Translations under genes and position numbers: made by a program | Notes under the pieces: generated by a model | Told to the model about the DNA's origin: nothing | The model's database searches: none | Seen by the model: only the letters and a program-made list of their open reading frames with translations | In this document: in pieces, positions 11,980 through 23,105 of the stretch | How positions within the stretch are numbered: position 1 is the first letter of the stretch | How the letters are laid out: each line of letters begins with the position of its first letter | Source of the DNA: Symbiodinium natans | Lineage: Eukaryota > Sar > Dinophyceae > Suessiales > Symbiodiniaceae | Reading direction: 5' to 3' | Assembly (NCBI GenBank): GCA_905221605.1 | Contig: CAJNDS010002156.1 | Coordinates: 303,501 to 367,500, forward strand | Length of the DNA stretch: 64,000 nt

Positions 11980-12325
11980 GCAGAGCAGATGCCATCGACA
12001 AGGTTGCCTCTGCAGGGAGCTCAGACTCGGTGAGGAGCCTACTAATGACCGCCTGGGCGCACAGGGAGCGCGTTGGCGCATTTGAACTCTCAAGATCACC
12101 TTCTGCATTTCCTCAAGCTTGTGTTTTCCTGTGTTTGCCATTGAAACGTCACAGGCCTCATGCTTCGGCCCTTTAGATCCCAGACCCCGGCCCTACGCAA
12201 CCCCGGCCCCCCAAACAACCCCCCCCCCCCCCCGGGCAAAGCGCAACATGTGAGCAAGCCGAGTTGATGACATTCAGCAGAGTCTTCACGAACTCCTGCA
12301 GCCAAAGGCAGCCAAAGTGATCTTT

Positions 12326-12390
12326 TAGGGTTTAGGGTTTAGGGTTTAGGGCTTAGGGTTTAGGGTTTAGGGTTTAAGGCTTCGGGTTCC
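12326..12390 (+). repeat. Telomere-like array, degenerate right end
   Basis: Seven canonical units then GCTTAGG, TTTAAGG and TTCGGGT variants, fading into unique sequence. Confidence 0.9.
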
Positions 12391-13461
12391 GGGTCGAGAC
12401 TGCACGTAGTCCAGTGTACAGGCACATCGCAGCGAACGGATAGCGGTCAGCTGCCTACTGACAAGCTTTGCCTCAAGCAATGTCTGCGAAATCTCCAGAC
12501 TGTATCTTAAATATATTAAGCCTCCAACAAGTCCTTTGAAGCCCAACCAACCGCCAATGCCTCCAACGCCGCCAACAACGCCGCCAACAGACAACCGCCA
12601 ACCCCGCTGCAGCAACGACTGGAAGCTGACTGAAGTGCAGTTGTGATCTGTAGAGTTGAAGGTCAACAATCTTCCTGCACCTCCAAAGGCAAACAGGTCA
12701 TTTTCGCGTGCTTCCCGCAACTCATGGTTTCTATTCCAAATTTGGACATACGTCCTGCTAAGGGCTCGGGTAAGGGCTCGGGCATCGAATTAATGTAGGG
12801 TATCGTTCCTACTAAAACACTAGTAGGGAAACCCCAAAGACAAGCAACCGCACTCTAAGCCTCGATAGACTAACATACACATGTTTCGACTTGAACACAA
12901 TCGCACCTGGCTCTGCTGCTTCTGCCGCAGCCAAGGCTCCACCGCGGGCCTACGGCGGCTGTACGATTGCGTGATTGATTGTGATTGGATTAGGAGGGAT
13001 GGTGTGAGGGCAGGTGCGCCTACGTAGGGTTTTGGGGAAGTTTGGGAGGATCTCAGGGCTGGGAAGGGACGCGCAGGTTGAAGATGTTTAAGCCTTTGCA
13101 AGTGCATTAGCCGCAACTTCAGGATCGATAGCAATGACAGGGCTTTGAAATTCGGAGCTTACAAGGGGTGGGGGTTCGGGGCGCTTTAGGGACGCTCGTT
13201 CTTCGGGCTTTTGAGCCCAAAAGCCCGAAATTTCCCAAAGCCCATGGCCTCATGCACTGCAACCCCCCAAAGGCTGAAACACCCCTGCTGAGTCGCCGGC
13301 AGCAGCAGGGCCAAAAGAGACAACAGCCAGGTAATGAGCTTTGCGGGAGTGGGTCCCGCCCCCTGGCTCAAGCAGGATCGCAGCTGGGCATATCAATGAT
13401 GTCACCTTCAGTGGCTGCGTTGTGCAAGTTGCCCCGAGAAGTGGGCTGCCTGGAATTTTGT
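12391..13461. other. Stretch without recognisable gene
   Basis: A minus-strand open frame (12,720-12,367) has a Gly-rich hydrophobic centre but ends in the telomere-like array and has no recognisable domain. No gene called. Confidence 0.5.
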
Positions 13462-13556
13462 CCCCCGAATTTAGGGGTACCTTATTGGGGTCCTCATTAT
13501 AGGGGAATCCTACTATGTGGGATCTTTTTTGGGGTTCCTATTTTCGCCAAACCCCC
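13462..13556. repeat. Inverted-repeat element, family A (copy 3)
   Basis: Same core as copy 1 ('ggggaatcctactatgtggg', 'ggggtaccttattggggtcc'), inverted relative to copies 2, 4, 6, 7 and 10. Ends CCCCCGAATTTAGGGG and ...TTCGCCAAACCCCC. Confidence 0.85.
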
Positions 13557-13567
13557 ACATCTCTATA

Positions 13568-13706
13568 CCCGAAACCCTAAACCCTAAACCCTAAACCCTA
13601 GCCCCTAATAAGCCTCCAACCCTGAACCCTAACCCTAAACCCTAAACCCTAAAACCAAAACCATAAACCCTAAACCCTGACCTAAACCCTAAACCCTACA
13701 ACCCTA
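13568..13706 (-). repeat. Telomere-like array, interrupted
   Basis: About fifteen CCCTAAA units broken by short unrelated inserts (TAGCCCCTAATAAGCCTCC, CTGACC), so partly decayed. Confidence 0.9.
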
Positions 13707-13796
13707 AGCAGCCCCGGAGCGCCGGCCTGAGGAGCAGCGGCAGTCTGGGCCTCGCTCAGCTGAGCGCTCGCGGCCAGCACGGCCTGACATGCGAGT

Positions 13797-13950
13797 GTAG
13801 GGTCTAAGGGTTTAGGGTTTAGGGTTTAGGGTTTAGGGTTTAGGGTTTAGGGTTTAGGGTTTAGTATGAGGGTTTACAGGGTTTAGAGGGTTTATAGGGT
13901 TTATAGGGTTTAGAGTGTTAGAGGGTTTAGAGGGTTTATAGGGTTGAGGG
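13797..13950 (+). repeat. Telomere-like array grading into AGGGTTTAT/AGAGGGTTT variants
   Basis: Eight canonical TTTAGGG units, then 'agagggtttatagggttt' type variant units of 8-10 bp, showing expansion of a mutated unit. Confidence 0.88.
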
Positions 13951-14082
13951 TTTGGGGTTGGAGTTTGGGCGCATCCTTGCGAAGCCCTGAGAATCAGAGC
14001 ATGCCATGTCTCTTGGGGGCTTCGCCGGGGGATGGGGATCCCGAACCCATCTGCTGACCCATCGCAAACCCTTTGGAGGGGA

Positions 14083-14156
14083 GCCCTAAACCCTAAACCC
14101 TAAACCCTAAACCCTAAACCCTAAACCGTGCCTAAACCCTAAGCAAACCCTAAACC
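14083..14156 (-). repeat. Telomere-like array (CCCTAAA)n
   Basis: Six perfect units then spaced remnants (GTGCCTAAACC, AAGCAAACC). Confidence 0.92.
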
Positions 14157-14475
14157 CCCGGCTGCTCCTCAAGTATCGCCTTCATAAGCACCAGGATAAG
14201 GACTGCCACGTCGGGGCACCGGCATCATGCACAACGCTTTTATGCCCAAATGGGCCCGTGACTGTCCCAGGTGACTTCAGGCACTTTCTTGATCACGTTT
14301 GCATCACGTTGTTGATCGGAAGCCGGGCAGTGTTCATTTCCACGCTGCATGCCGCCAAACATTCAACCCTCTTCCTAAGCCCGAAACCCGAAACCCTTCC
14401 CCTGCCCCCCCCCCCCTCCCCCACTAAAGAAAAAATATTTTACTTCGAACATCCCCACCCTCTCTTGGTAGAGAT

Positions 14476-14735
14476 ACTCTGGGGTTGGGCACTCCAGGGA
14501 CACTCTGGGCACGAGACTTGGGGTTGGGCACTCCAGAAAAAAACTCCGCTGACACTCTGGGGTTAGGGAGACTCTGGGTTGGGCACTCCAGGGAGACTCG
14601 GGGCCAGGGAGACTCTGGGGCTGTGGGGACACTCTGGGTTGGGCACTCTGGGGAGACTCTGGGGCTGGGCACTCCAGGGAGACTCACTCTGAGGTCGGGC
14701 ACTCCAGGGAGACTCTGGGGTTGTCCAGGGACACT
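14476..14735. repeat. Minisatellite of 'actctggggttgggcactcc' type
   Basis: About eight to ten imperfect copies of a 20-30 bp unit built from 'gggagactctggg' and 'ttgggcactccagg'. Open frames on both strands across it are translations of the repeat. Confidence 0.85.
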
Positions 14736-15050
14736 CTAGAATTGGGTCCCTGAACCGGGCGAGGAGAAGAGTTCCGGGCGAGGAGCAGAGTTGAGCTTAA
14801 AATCTAACAAGCCCACACGGAGGGTGGGGAAAAACTGGACTTCTACTCACCACACTCTCCCTTCCTTCGACCCACTGGTCGACACAATCCCATCCCACAG
14901 CTCTCCAAAACAAAAAAATGGCTGGCCTCGTAGGGTCTTCGAAGCCAGTCTAGTTTGCAGGAACGACGTGCCCAACCCATTTTGCGGCACGGCCACCTCC
15001 ATGCTTTTCTTCCGTCAGTAACGGGCGCCTGCCTGAGCAGAGCCCCGTAT

Positions 15051-15152
15051 GGGGGCTCACGATAATAAGGGGCCTCGAATATCGACCCCAGATAGTAGGA
15101 TCCCTTCTAAGAAGGACTCCAAAAAGGTACCTCTGATATTATCGTAAACCCT
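15051..15152. repeat. Inverted-repeat element, family A (copy 4)
   Basis: Ends GGGGGCTCACGATAATAAGG and ...GATATTATCGTAAACCC, with core 'agatagtaggatcccttcta'. The right arm runs straight into a CCCTAAA array, so the arm's TAAACCC end is shared with the first array unit. Confidence 0.88.
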
Positions 15153-15172
15153 AAACCCTAAACCCTAAACCC
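15144..15172 (-). repeat. Short telomere-like array continuous with element arm
   Basis: Four CCCTAAA units that begin within the terminal TAAACCC of the family A element. Confidence 0.85.
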
Positions 15173-15284
15173 CCATATCCTCCTATAACCGAACATCGTT
15201 CGTTGCCTCCGCGGCGCTGCGCACCACCGCCTGGGGAAGCAGCTGCTGCGCTGAGGGCTCCTGCAAGGCATTCTGGGAGCTTCG

Positions 15285-15335
15285 GGTTTAGGGTTTAGGG
15301 TTTAGGGTTTAGGGTTTAGGGTTTAGGGTTTAGGG
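15285..15335 (+). repeat. Telomere-like array (TTTAGGG)n
   Basis: Seven perfect units. Confidence 0.95.
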
Positions 15336-15652
15336 CCGCCCCCAAGCCAGCGAATACTCGAAAAATCTTGCAAAAATGCCACCAAATGCCACCAAATACC
15401 CTGTGAAAGATAATCCGACATTGTCTGAAAACTTGTAGATGCAAACTGACTGTTGGTTGCGGAACTGAGTTAGAAAACGGGCTTGAGGATGGTTGGGGGG
15501 TGGTGGACGCATCTTAACTAAGATCGGTAGAGAAATCGCCGTTGCTGAGAAACAGCGCCTATGCCAGCTGACTTCTGCACCCTTATGCTGTAAGCGCAGG
15601 ATCTGTGTTGGATCGGAGGCAGGTTGGCACAACCACTGCTATAAACAACTAC

Positions 15653-15748
15653 GGGTTTAGGGTTTAGGGTTTAGGGTTTAGGGTTTAGGGTTTAGGGTTT
15701 AGGGTTTAGGGTTTAGGGTTTAGGGTTTAGGGTTTAGGGTTTAGGGTC
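15653..15748 (+). repeat. Telomere-like array (TTTAGGG)n
   Basis: Thirteen perfect units, 90 bp from the opposite-facing array at 15,838. Confidence 0.96.
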
Positions 15749-15837
15749 TGCCATGCTGGGGCTGTCGCAGCCAGAAGGACCGACAGGAACTGCGACGCCT
15801 GAGAAGTGCGGGGTTTGGAGGGGGAAGGCCAACTTCG

Positions 15838-15893
15838 CAAACCCTAAACCCTAAACCCTAAACCCTAAACCCTCAACCCTAAACCCTAAACCA
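15838..15893 (-). repeat. Telomere-like array (CCCTAAA)n
   Basis: Eight units, one CTCAACC variant. Confidence 0.94.
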
Positions 15894-16029
15894 AGAAACA
15901 TTGAAAGCCTTGCTGACATGGGAGATGGTGGGTGGATTCTGGAGACCCCACACAAACCCCAAGCTGGCTTATAGGCTCAACCCGTGAGGCAAACCCAGCC
16001 ATCGCCTGTAAGGGATTGAGGTCTTATTA

Positions 16030-16190
16030 GCATTACGATTGTTATTCTTCTTCTTCTTCTTATCATCATCATTACTATCACTATTGTCATTTTTAGTACT
16101 ATTCTTATTATTTAATTATTATTCTTATTCTTATTCTTATTCTTATTCTTATTCTTATTCTCATTATTCTTATTATCAGTATTAGTAGTA
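16030..16190. repeat. TTC/ATT and (TTATTC)n microsatellite
   Basis: Pyrimidine-rich simple repeat with a (TTATTC)n core at about 16,110-16,160. Confidence 0.93.
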
Positions 16191-16311
16191 GTAACCAAGG
16201 AGTAGCAAGCCAGGGCGCCTTTAGCAGCAAGTTCCAGTTGGCCTGATGGTTGGCGAAGACTGCGATGGCAGCCTGCGCGGGCGGCTGGCTTTGAAAGACG
16301 TGTGCTTTCCC

Positions 16312-16418
16312 AGAGACTCCAAAATCCCATAATTAAGGAATGTCCCGTAAATTTGTAATAGGAACCCTAGTATGGTTTAAGGCATATTCCTTGATTAAGG
16401 GGTTTTGGAGTTTCTGAG
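16312..16418. repeat. Inverted-repeat element, family B (copy 1)
   Basis: Arms CAGAGACTCCAAAATCCC and its imperfect complement ending ...GGGGTTTTGGAGTTTCTG, each followed inward by a TTAATTAAGG/CCTTGATTAA block. Length 107 bp. Shares arm layout with the copies at 21,668, 23,010, 29,983 and 60,874. Confidence 0.85.
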
Positions 16419-16668
16419 TTATCAAGTCTGGTTCGTTCAGCATGCTGGGGGTGGACAACCTCTGCAGAAGAAAAAAGAAAAAAAGCGGAACACCGCAGAG
16501 ATTGGAAGGGGTGAAGGCTTGGAGTCGGTGGAAGGATGGTTTTTGTCTGTAGCTGCCTTCTGCCTTTCTTTTGCCATGGTCGCTACAGGCTTGCGGATGC
16601 TTCCGCTTCTGTGGCACCACGTGCAAAAAACTACTTACTATAGGGCATCTGTTCAGGCAGTGCATGCA

Positions 16669-16700
16669 ACCCTAAACCCTAAACCCAAACCCTAAACCCT
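16669..16700 (-). repeat. Short telomere-like array
   Basis: Four to five CCCTAAA units with one CCCAAA. Confidence 0.88.
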
Positions 16701-17744
16701 ATTACCGCCCCAGAAGGCCCTGCGGTAGCTCCCACATTCGGTCCCCAGTACAAAATACTCGTGTTCAACAACTGGCCCCCCAACCCGCGTACAGCGTCTT
16801 CCAACTGACAGAAAGCCAGGAGTCCATCCCTTAGCAAAGGCTTCAAAGCCGGCAAATCCCTGGGTTGAAAACGCTGACAGCTAACCTGCAGCGAATGGCG
16901 GTCAGTGTCTTCGAACCTCGAGGCTCCGCCTCATCGCCGGCGACGCGTCTGCGCTGGCCGCGCCGGCCTCCGTGAGCTCTTTGGCTTCTTGGGCCACGAG
17001 CAGTTCGGGTTGCTAACTTGTGGTATAAGTTTGGGCCTGAGGTGCCTTGGGGCTTGGGTTCCTGGGCTTGTCTTGGGGCCATGGAAGATGAAGGCTTTTG
17101 GCAAGGGGCATACACATTCTCTCGGCAGCCAGGACCCAGTTTGCCTAAGCCAAGTCGTGATTTCCATCATGCCCAGGTCCCGCTAACCCTAAACCCTAAA
17201 CCCTAAACCCTAAACCATGCGGGCGACGTGCTTCGTGCTTCGCCTGCGTCTGCTGTGCGAAGAGGAACTCGATGCCACGAAGTTGCAGCGCCTCGTCCTG
17301 ACCAGCCCGGTCCCACATCCCCTACACCACATCCCCAGTATCCTGCTCTTTGGGGCTTCAAGGCATTGCCAGGCGACATCAAACAGTCTGCGATGAAGAA
17401 TGAAGTTTGGGTGAAAGCAAGCTGCTAACCCTCACAGAACCCTTCCAGCCCCACTTGACTCCGTGCGTGGATTTCTGACTCCAAACCACGACCCCGAAAG
17501 CTCAGAATTCCGTGCAAGCCCATCATGGGCAGTCCTTCGGGAAGCGAAGCATCTCATCCACGATGTCGCCAGACCCCTCTCCATCAAGTTTCAGACACCA
17601 GTGCTTCTCATGAATCTCAGGTTGCCATATGTCGCGGTCGGTCTTATGGGGACATAGCTGCAGTCAGGGTGCAGACCCCAAGTAGTCCTGACCAAACTCA
17701 AACTGCCAAATCGCGAAAGTGCAAAAGGGAACCCCAATCAGCAC
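16701..17744. other. Stretch with one short array, no gene recognised
   Basis: A small CCCTAAA array lies at 17,183-17,215. Open frames of 60-93 codons on both strands lack recognisable domains. Confidence 0.5.
17183..17215 (-). repeat. Short telomere-like array
   Basis: Four to five perfect CCCTAAA units. Confidence 0.93.
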
Positions 17745-17782
17745 CCCTAAACCCTACACCCTAAACCCGAAACCCTAAACCC
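17745..17782 (-). repeat. Short telomere-like array, degenerate
   Basis: CCCTAAA units with CTACACC and CCCGAAA variants. Confidence 0.85.
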
Positions 17783-17874
17783 AAAGAATCTCGCCTCCTC
17801 TTGCACCGAGGCTTCAGCCGGTGCCTGCTCGATGTGTTTGTTGGTGCGCATCCGGCTGTTGGGATCCAGGAGGG

Positions 17875-17985
17875 TTTGGGCTTAGGGTTTAGGCTTTAGG
17901 GCTTAGGGTTTAGGGTTTAGGTTTTAGGGTTTAGGGTTTAGGGTTTTGGGTTTCGGGTTTAGGGTTTTGGGTTTTGGGTTTAGGA
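17875..17985 (+). repeat. Telomere-like array with TTTTGGG variants
   Basis: About fifteen units. The right half alternates TTTAGGG, TTTTGGG and TTTCGGG, so substitution is concentrated at the fourth base. Confidence 0.92.
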
Positions 17986-17989
17986 GTTC

Positions 17990-19163
17990 AATGGCTAGCC
18001 GAAACTACTTGATGTGGGGCGCGGCTTTGGGCGCGGGTTATGGTGCATGTTGCGAGTCCTAAACTCGAGTTGTAAGCTCATTCATGATTTCCGGGCTTCC
18101 GGAAATTACTTTTTGTGGAACAGGTTTTGGGCTTGCAGTGTTGTTTGGGGCTTGCCGAAATTTCTTTTTGAGAATACGTGCTTCGGATTTTTGAAGCTTC
18201 AAATTTTTGCTTGCGCTGCACTGGTGTTTGAGGGGCTTGCTCAAGTTAATTTCTTACTGTATTGCGGGCTTCCCGAAAACTTCCTTTTGAGAATACATGT
18301 TCTTCAGGTGTTCATGATTGCTTTGGGAGCAGTTATAAGGATCGAGGGTTTGGCCTTGCACTGCCTGGGACTGTGCTTGGACAGGTTTAGGGAAGATGTG
18401 TTGAGGTCTTTCGCATGCACTGTGCGACTTTGGGCTTGCGCTGCTGGTGGAGACAAACAGCAATGCAAAAGAAAATCGAAAAGAAGCTGCGAAATGTGCA
18501 AAAACCCAGGCAAACCGACACGTAGTAGAGAAATGAGGAAGAAGCAAACAAAAAACTCAGAAGTGTAAAATACTTGTAAAATACAGTCCCAATCGCGTGC
18601 GGAACTGTCGCAAATAGTGACCGCGGCCAAACCCGCGCCGCATTCCAACTACTTTCCATTGGGCTCAAAGTTCACAGCATACGTAAAAGCCAAAGCCCAT
18701 GTGAAACGCAGGAGCCCCCTGATTCCGTGGAAACCTCTGACTACGTTTGCCAAGCCAGCATTCATGACAGGAGGTAGGCATACGCTGGATCTCTGGAAGG
18801 CAAATTTGGGCTCGGAGAGGTCTAACGCGACTCCATAGCGGAACCCTTCTCGACTCCTCGACTTTCTAGTAGCTGCCCAGCAACACACGTGCTTGCTACA
18901 AGCAAGGGAGGCTTGTTCGACTTGAATGTTGCAGCTGATTGCTGTTGCACTACTTCCGACTCTCTTGTTGATCTTTGCCAGTTGTATGAATCAACGGCCG
19001 ACAAGCATCAAGTCTAGAAGTACCATTCTGACAGCCACGCAACAACGACTTCGCAATGACTTCGCAATGACCTAATTGCGAAGAACCTTTCCAAAACTCC
19101 CAAAGCACTTGCCGAGCAATCTGCCTCGGGCTGTCGCAGCCCAAGGCCCTACCCTCCCCAAAT
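17990..19163. other. Stretch without recognisable gene
   Basis: A 184-codon plus-strand frame (18,014-18,568) ends in a Lys/Arg-rich segment, but no family is recognised and the opposite strand is equally open. Not called as a gene. Confidence 0.45.
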
Positions 19164-19221
19164 GGGGGTTTCCGAAATTAGGGGTACCTTCTTGGGGGCC
19201 CCCCAATTTTCGTACACCCCC
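19164..19221. repeat. Inverted-repeat element, family A (copy 5, internally deleted)
   Basis: Only 58 bp: left arm GGGGGTTTCCGAAATTAGGG then GTACCTTCTTGGGG, joined directly to the right arm CAATTTTCGTACACCCCC. The central core of the family is absent, as in an internal-deletion derivative. Confidence 0.8.
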
Positions 19222-20880
19222 GACACGTTCCTTCAAACCGTCTTGCAGAAGCCTCGGTAGGCACCCGCGAAAGCTTCTGCAGCCGTCCTTGTAGCACCTC
19301 GATCTCTTCGCCTTCAGCTCGAGGGCGCTTCTGCGCCCGCGTAGCGTGTTTGAGACGCCGAGTTCAGCTGCAGGGGCCCCCAAGTCTGAATGCTCTCTTG
19401 CCCACTGCGGCGCTAGGCTTCAGAACTGTTGTGACTATGCACGCTGCTTACAAGGCTTGAGGTTGTATTTTGAAAGGGACATATGGTTGAGACTCAGGGA
19501 GCAGGCTTCTTCCATGCGTACTTAGAGGTCGGTGGTTATGGGGAAGCTGTTTTTCACATGTCAAACATGGCTAAGCCATCCCGTGCTACTTCATCCTCTA
19601 CGGACATACAAAGCACCGTTATATACAGCTACGAACCGCTATTTCCAGCACGGGAATCCTCAAAATCCCAAACCTCAAGTCCAGTCCCGGAGAGACGACG
19701 TGGCTTTCGGCGTGCATCCCCGGATCTCTCGAGGAAACCCAAGTGAATATCAAGGCCCAAACCAGGCTCCGTACATCCTAGCAGGTCCTGAACACCCGAA
19801 GCACCTTCCCAAAAGCACCTCCAGACCTCCTCCAGACCTCCTCCTAAAATTGGGGTCATATACCTTACACTACTATAGTTCCTATTAAGGTCTTATGGTT
19901 CATCTAACCTTAGAATAGCTATGATAGTCGTAGACCTCAACTCTGCACCTTCTGTTGTGTTCCTCACAGCCCTCGGCCATCGACCGCCAGGGCTTCGGGC
20001 GCATGCGCTCTCGCTCGGCCTGCCATTCGCTTCGCTCCTGCGGGTTTGAACCGGCTTGAAGGGGGTCCAGTCTCCTAGGGGAACCAAGGGGAACCTTTGG
20101 GATGATATAGGGGTTCTAATACTCCAAGAGGTTGCCTGCTCTACTACCAAGGGTTGAAGGGGGATTCAGGCTTTGGGCCTCTGATGAATGGTTTGCTGCA
20201 GGTTTCTGGGGCTTGGGATTTCAGATGTTGGTGTTTGTTCAGAATTCCGGGCTGACTAAGCTAGGCCTTTATTTGAGGGCTCTGGCTCGGATTGGACTGC
20301 CAGTCGCAGGGCTCCGAGGTGCAAGGATGAGTGATGAGGGGCTGGAGTTGTTCTACCAGGATCCAAAGCAACTGATTGCGAAGAGAGAGAGAGAGAGGAA
20401 GAACCAGAGAAAAAACACGGCTTCTGCAGCACTTGATGAACTTTGGAGTGAGATGGTCCAGCAATTCTCTGATGTGGTGTTCTTATGCATCCGCATCGCT
20501 GGGCTGCGGCCCCAGGGCGCGATCGTGCTTTTGGGATTTGGCGCGCATGCCACGAGGTTCTCCTTTGGAATAGGATCTAAACCTAGCATGCTCGGGACGA
20601 GGTTGACGCATAACTCTTCTGCAGCAATCTAAAGAAGCCTTCTCAGCATGGATTGCAGCTGCATGGGGTCCAGGTTGGTGGCCTCTCTTGGTGTCTCACT
20701 CTGAAGGGGGGGTTTCCAAAGAGGTACTTTTTATGCAGAGCAGTGATGGCAGTGCCTTTAGTCCGCAACCAGAAAGGGCTCGCCAAATCATGGATAGAGG
20801 TCTCTGGCCGCACAAAGCCCCAAAGCGTCCGGAACCTCAACGCAGCGCAGTGCCCTCAACTCGTCATCTCCTCAAAAGCC
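19222..20880. other. Stretch without recognisable gene
   Basis: A 166-codon plus-strand frame (20,132-20,632) includes a basic RERERKNQRK segment followed by an amphipathic stretch, but I recognise no family. Other frames are shorter. Confidence 0.45.
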
Positions 20881-20916
20881 CCCCTAAACCCTAAACCTTA
20901 AACCCTAAACCCTAAA
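20881..20916 (-). repeat. Short telomere-like array
   Basis: Five CCCTAAA units, one CCTTAAA variant. Confidence 0.92.
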
Positions 20917-21223
20917 GTGGAAATCCCAGCGGACCTTGAGCAGGGCCTCAACCTGCTCACGGAGAGCTGTCACCTCACCGTCAGGCCGCTCAGGGATCTA
21001 GAGCTGCAGGCCCCCACGGCGATTGAACCACAGGAACGATGGCGGCAAGGAAAAATGTCCCATTTCAAACCTTAGAACACCCTGGAATGTAGAATTCACC
21101 CAGCTGCAGGGTGGGCAGAGGGAGTCAGAGGTCTTGAGCTTGGCAGTCTAGACACCGGCACAGTGCTTCGCCACCAAGGCCCCATGCTTGGAATAAGGGG
21201 TGTTGAAAAAAGTGCTGTGATGT

Positions 21224-21292
21224 AACCCTAAACCCTAAACCCTAAACCCTAAACCCTAAACCCTAAACCCTAAACCCTAAACCCTAAACCCT
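21224..21292 (-). repeat. Telomere-like array (CCCTAAA)n
   Basis: Ten perfect units. Confidence 0.96.
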
Positions 21293-21499
21293 TACTGCTT
21301 ATGTTGGTGCTGGCATTGTCTAGAATGTCCAGACTTGGGCGTTTGCGAAGACCTGCGTGCCGAACCCTGAAGTGCCAAGAGGGACCCGTAGCACCTCATC
21401 CTCGGCCATGGCTCCTCCACACCTGTGCCGGCCGGATGTTCGCGGCTCTTGGGGCTTTGCACGAGGCTTCTCCTGATATCTCCTGATAGGTACCTAAGT

Positions 21500-21552
21500 A
21501 GCCCTAACCCTAAACCCTAAACCCTAAACCCTAAACCCTAAACCCTAAACCG
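21500..21552 (-). repeat. Telomere-like array (CCCTAAA)n
   Basis: Seven to eight units starting with one CCCTAA. Confidence 0.95.
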
Positions 21553-21667
21553 TGCTGAGTCTTTCATCACCAACCCCGAAGTGATCAATGCCAGGCCAAG
21601 CATTGTCCACGCAATGAAAGGGACCGCAACAGATGATGCGAGCCACCTCTTCTGTCTTCCTTCAACC

Positions 21668-21839
21668 CAGAGCCGCCAAAACCTCTTAGTTAAGGCATGT
21701 ACCTTCACTCATATTAGGGCTCCTATTATGATTTAAGGGATACTCCTTAATTGAGGAGTTTACGTTAAATCATTCATTAGGGTTCCTGTTGTAATTCTTA
21801 AGGGATATTCCTTAATTCCGGGGTTTTGGAATCTCTGGG
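21668..21839. repeat. Inverted-repeat element, family B (copy 2, long form)
   Basis: Arms CCAGAGCCGCCAAAACCTC and ...GGGGTTTTGGAATCTCTGGG. About 170 bp instead of about 100 because the internal 'ttaagggatactccttaatt' block is present twice, suggesting internal duplication or nesting of two copies. Confidence 0.7.
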
Positions 21840-21969
21840 AATATCCACCTAGAGGCTGTCAGCAAGGATGGACTAGGGTGGCATGAGCCCTTTCATGTCA
21901 CTTGCTCCCAGTGCCTGGATCAAGGCGGCGTGAGAAACATCAAGGGCGGCACAGCTCGCGTAGCCCGAA

Positions 21970-22023
21970 TGGTTTAGGGTTTAGGGCTTAGGGCTTAGGG
22001 ATGAGGGGTTTAGGGTCTAGGGC
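21970..22023 (+). repeat. Telomere-like array, degenerate
   Basis: TTTAGGG with GCTTAGG, GATGAGG and TCTAGGG variants. Confidence 0.85.
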
Positions 22024-22370
22024 CGTGACTACAGTGTGGGTACAGTACGGGGTAGACAACAGCTTTGCATTGAAGGCCGCTCGGTAGAACAGGTGTGCTT
22101 CACAGATTCAGGAGGCTTGGCGGAGGGATGTCTCAGCGTCCAATCTTTGGGAGTGCGAGAGCTGAGAACTTCAGGCCTCATGGACCTTTGCTCTGTGGAT
22201 CTTGGTTTATCGCCGGGGCTGGCATGCAGATGGCCGCTCCGAATACTGTTTGCAACAGTCCGTGACTTGCCTTCTGGAGAATCTTGAGCCGAGAGCATTG
22301 CAAACTCAAACCAAAGGGCACCGAGGCCGACGGGGCCAGTGCCCCATTGCTACGCATCCCACAACATCAA

Positions 22371-22520
22371 ACTTAGAGCCTTAGAGCCTTAGTTTGAGCC
22401 TTAGAGCCTTAGAGCCTTAGAGCCTTAGAGCCTTTGAGCCTTTGAGCCTTAGAGCCTTAGAGCCTTAGAGCCTTAGAGCCTTAGAGCCTTAGAGCCTTAG
22501 AGCCTTAGAGCCTTAGAGGT
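22371..22520. repeat. (TTAGAGCC)n 8-bp tandem repeat
   Basis: About 18 copies of TTAGAGCC with TTTGAGCC variants. The unit resembles, but is not, the telomere-type heptamer. Confidence 0.96.
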
Positions 22521-22529
22521 CTAGAGGCC

Positions 22530-23009
22530 TAGAGCCCTAGACATCAATTATAACTGAGCTGACATAGCGAGCTTCTCAAGCAACAAAGTGCTAGTCACCT
22601 GGGTTCCAACACTCCCTCGGGGCTCCCTAAGCTTCCGTGGACACCTCCCCCGCAGGCCTGATGCTAAGGAGGGAATGACGGCCGGTGAGGTGCCGCAACT
22701 TGCTTTCTGCCATGAGCCACGGCATCCGACGGCATTGCCGAAGCATTCCATGAGGGCAGCCCCAAAGGAACGGATGCTTTGCACAGACTCGAGAAGGGAG
22801 GCTTCCTCCGATCCTGTGCTGTTTGGGGACCAGCGAGTAAGACACGAACCTATCTAAGCAAGAACCACCGGACTGCTAATCCCCACATATCCCTATATAA
22901 TACAAAGGTCAAAACCTCCCAGAACCCTAAAACCCTCTTCTCGTTCGATTGCCCCGCCCCCCCCAGGGTTCGATCTCACAGTCTTCGACTACGCCTAAGA
23001 ATTTGCCCA
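22530..23009. other. Stretch without recognisable gene
   Basis: Open frames up to 89 codons on both strands with no recognisable domain. A C run lies at about 22,957. Confidence 0.5.
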
Positions 23010-23105
23010 AGAGCCCAAGCGTAACTTAAGGAAGATTCCTTACATCATGATAAGGATCCCTTTATGATTTACGCTATATTCCTTAACTAAGGGGTGTTGG
23101 GCTCT
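23010..23105. repeat. Inverted-repeat element, family B (copy 3)
   Basis: Left end AGAGCCCAAGCGTAACTTAAGG, right end CTTAACTAAGGGGTGTTGGG followed by CTCT. The centre 'ataaggatccctttatgatt' is shared with the 29,983 and 60,874 copies. Confidence 0.82.
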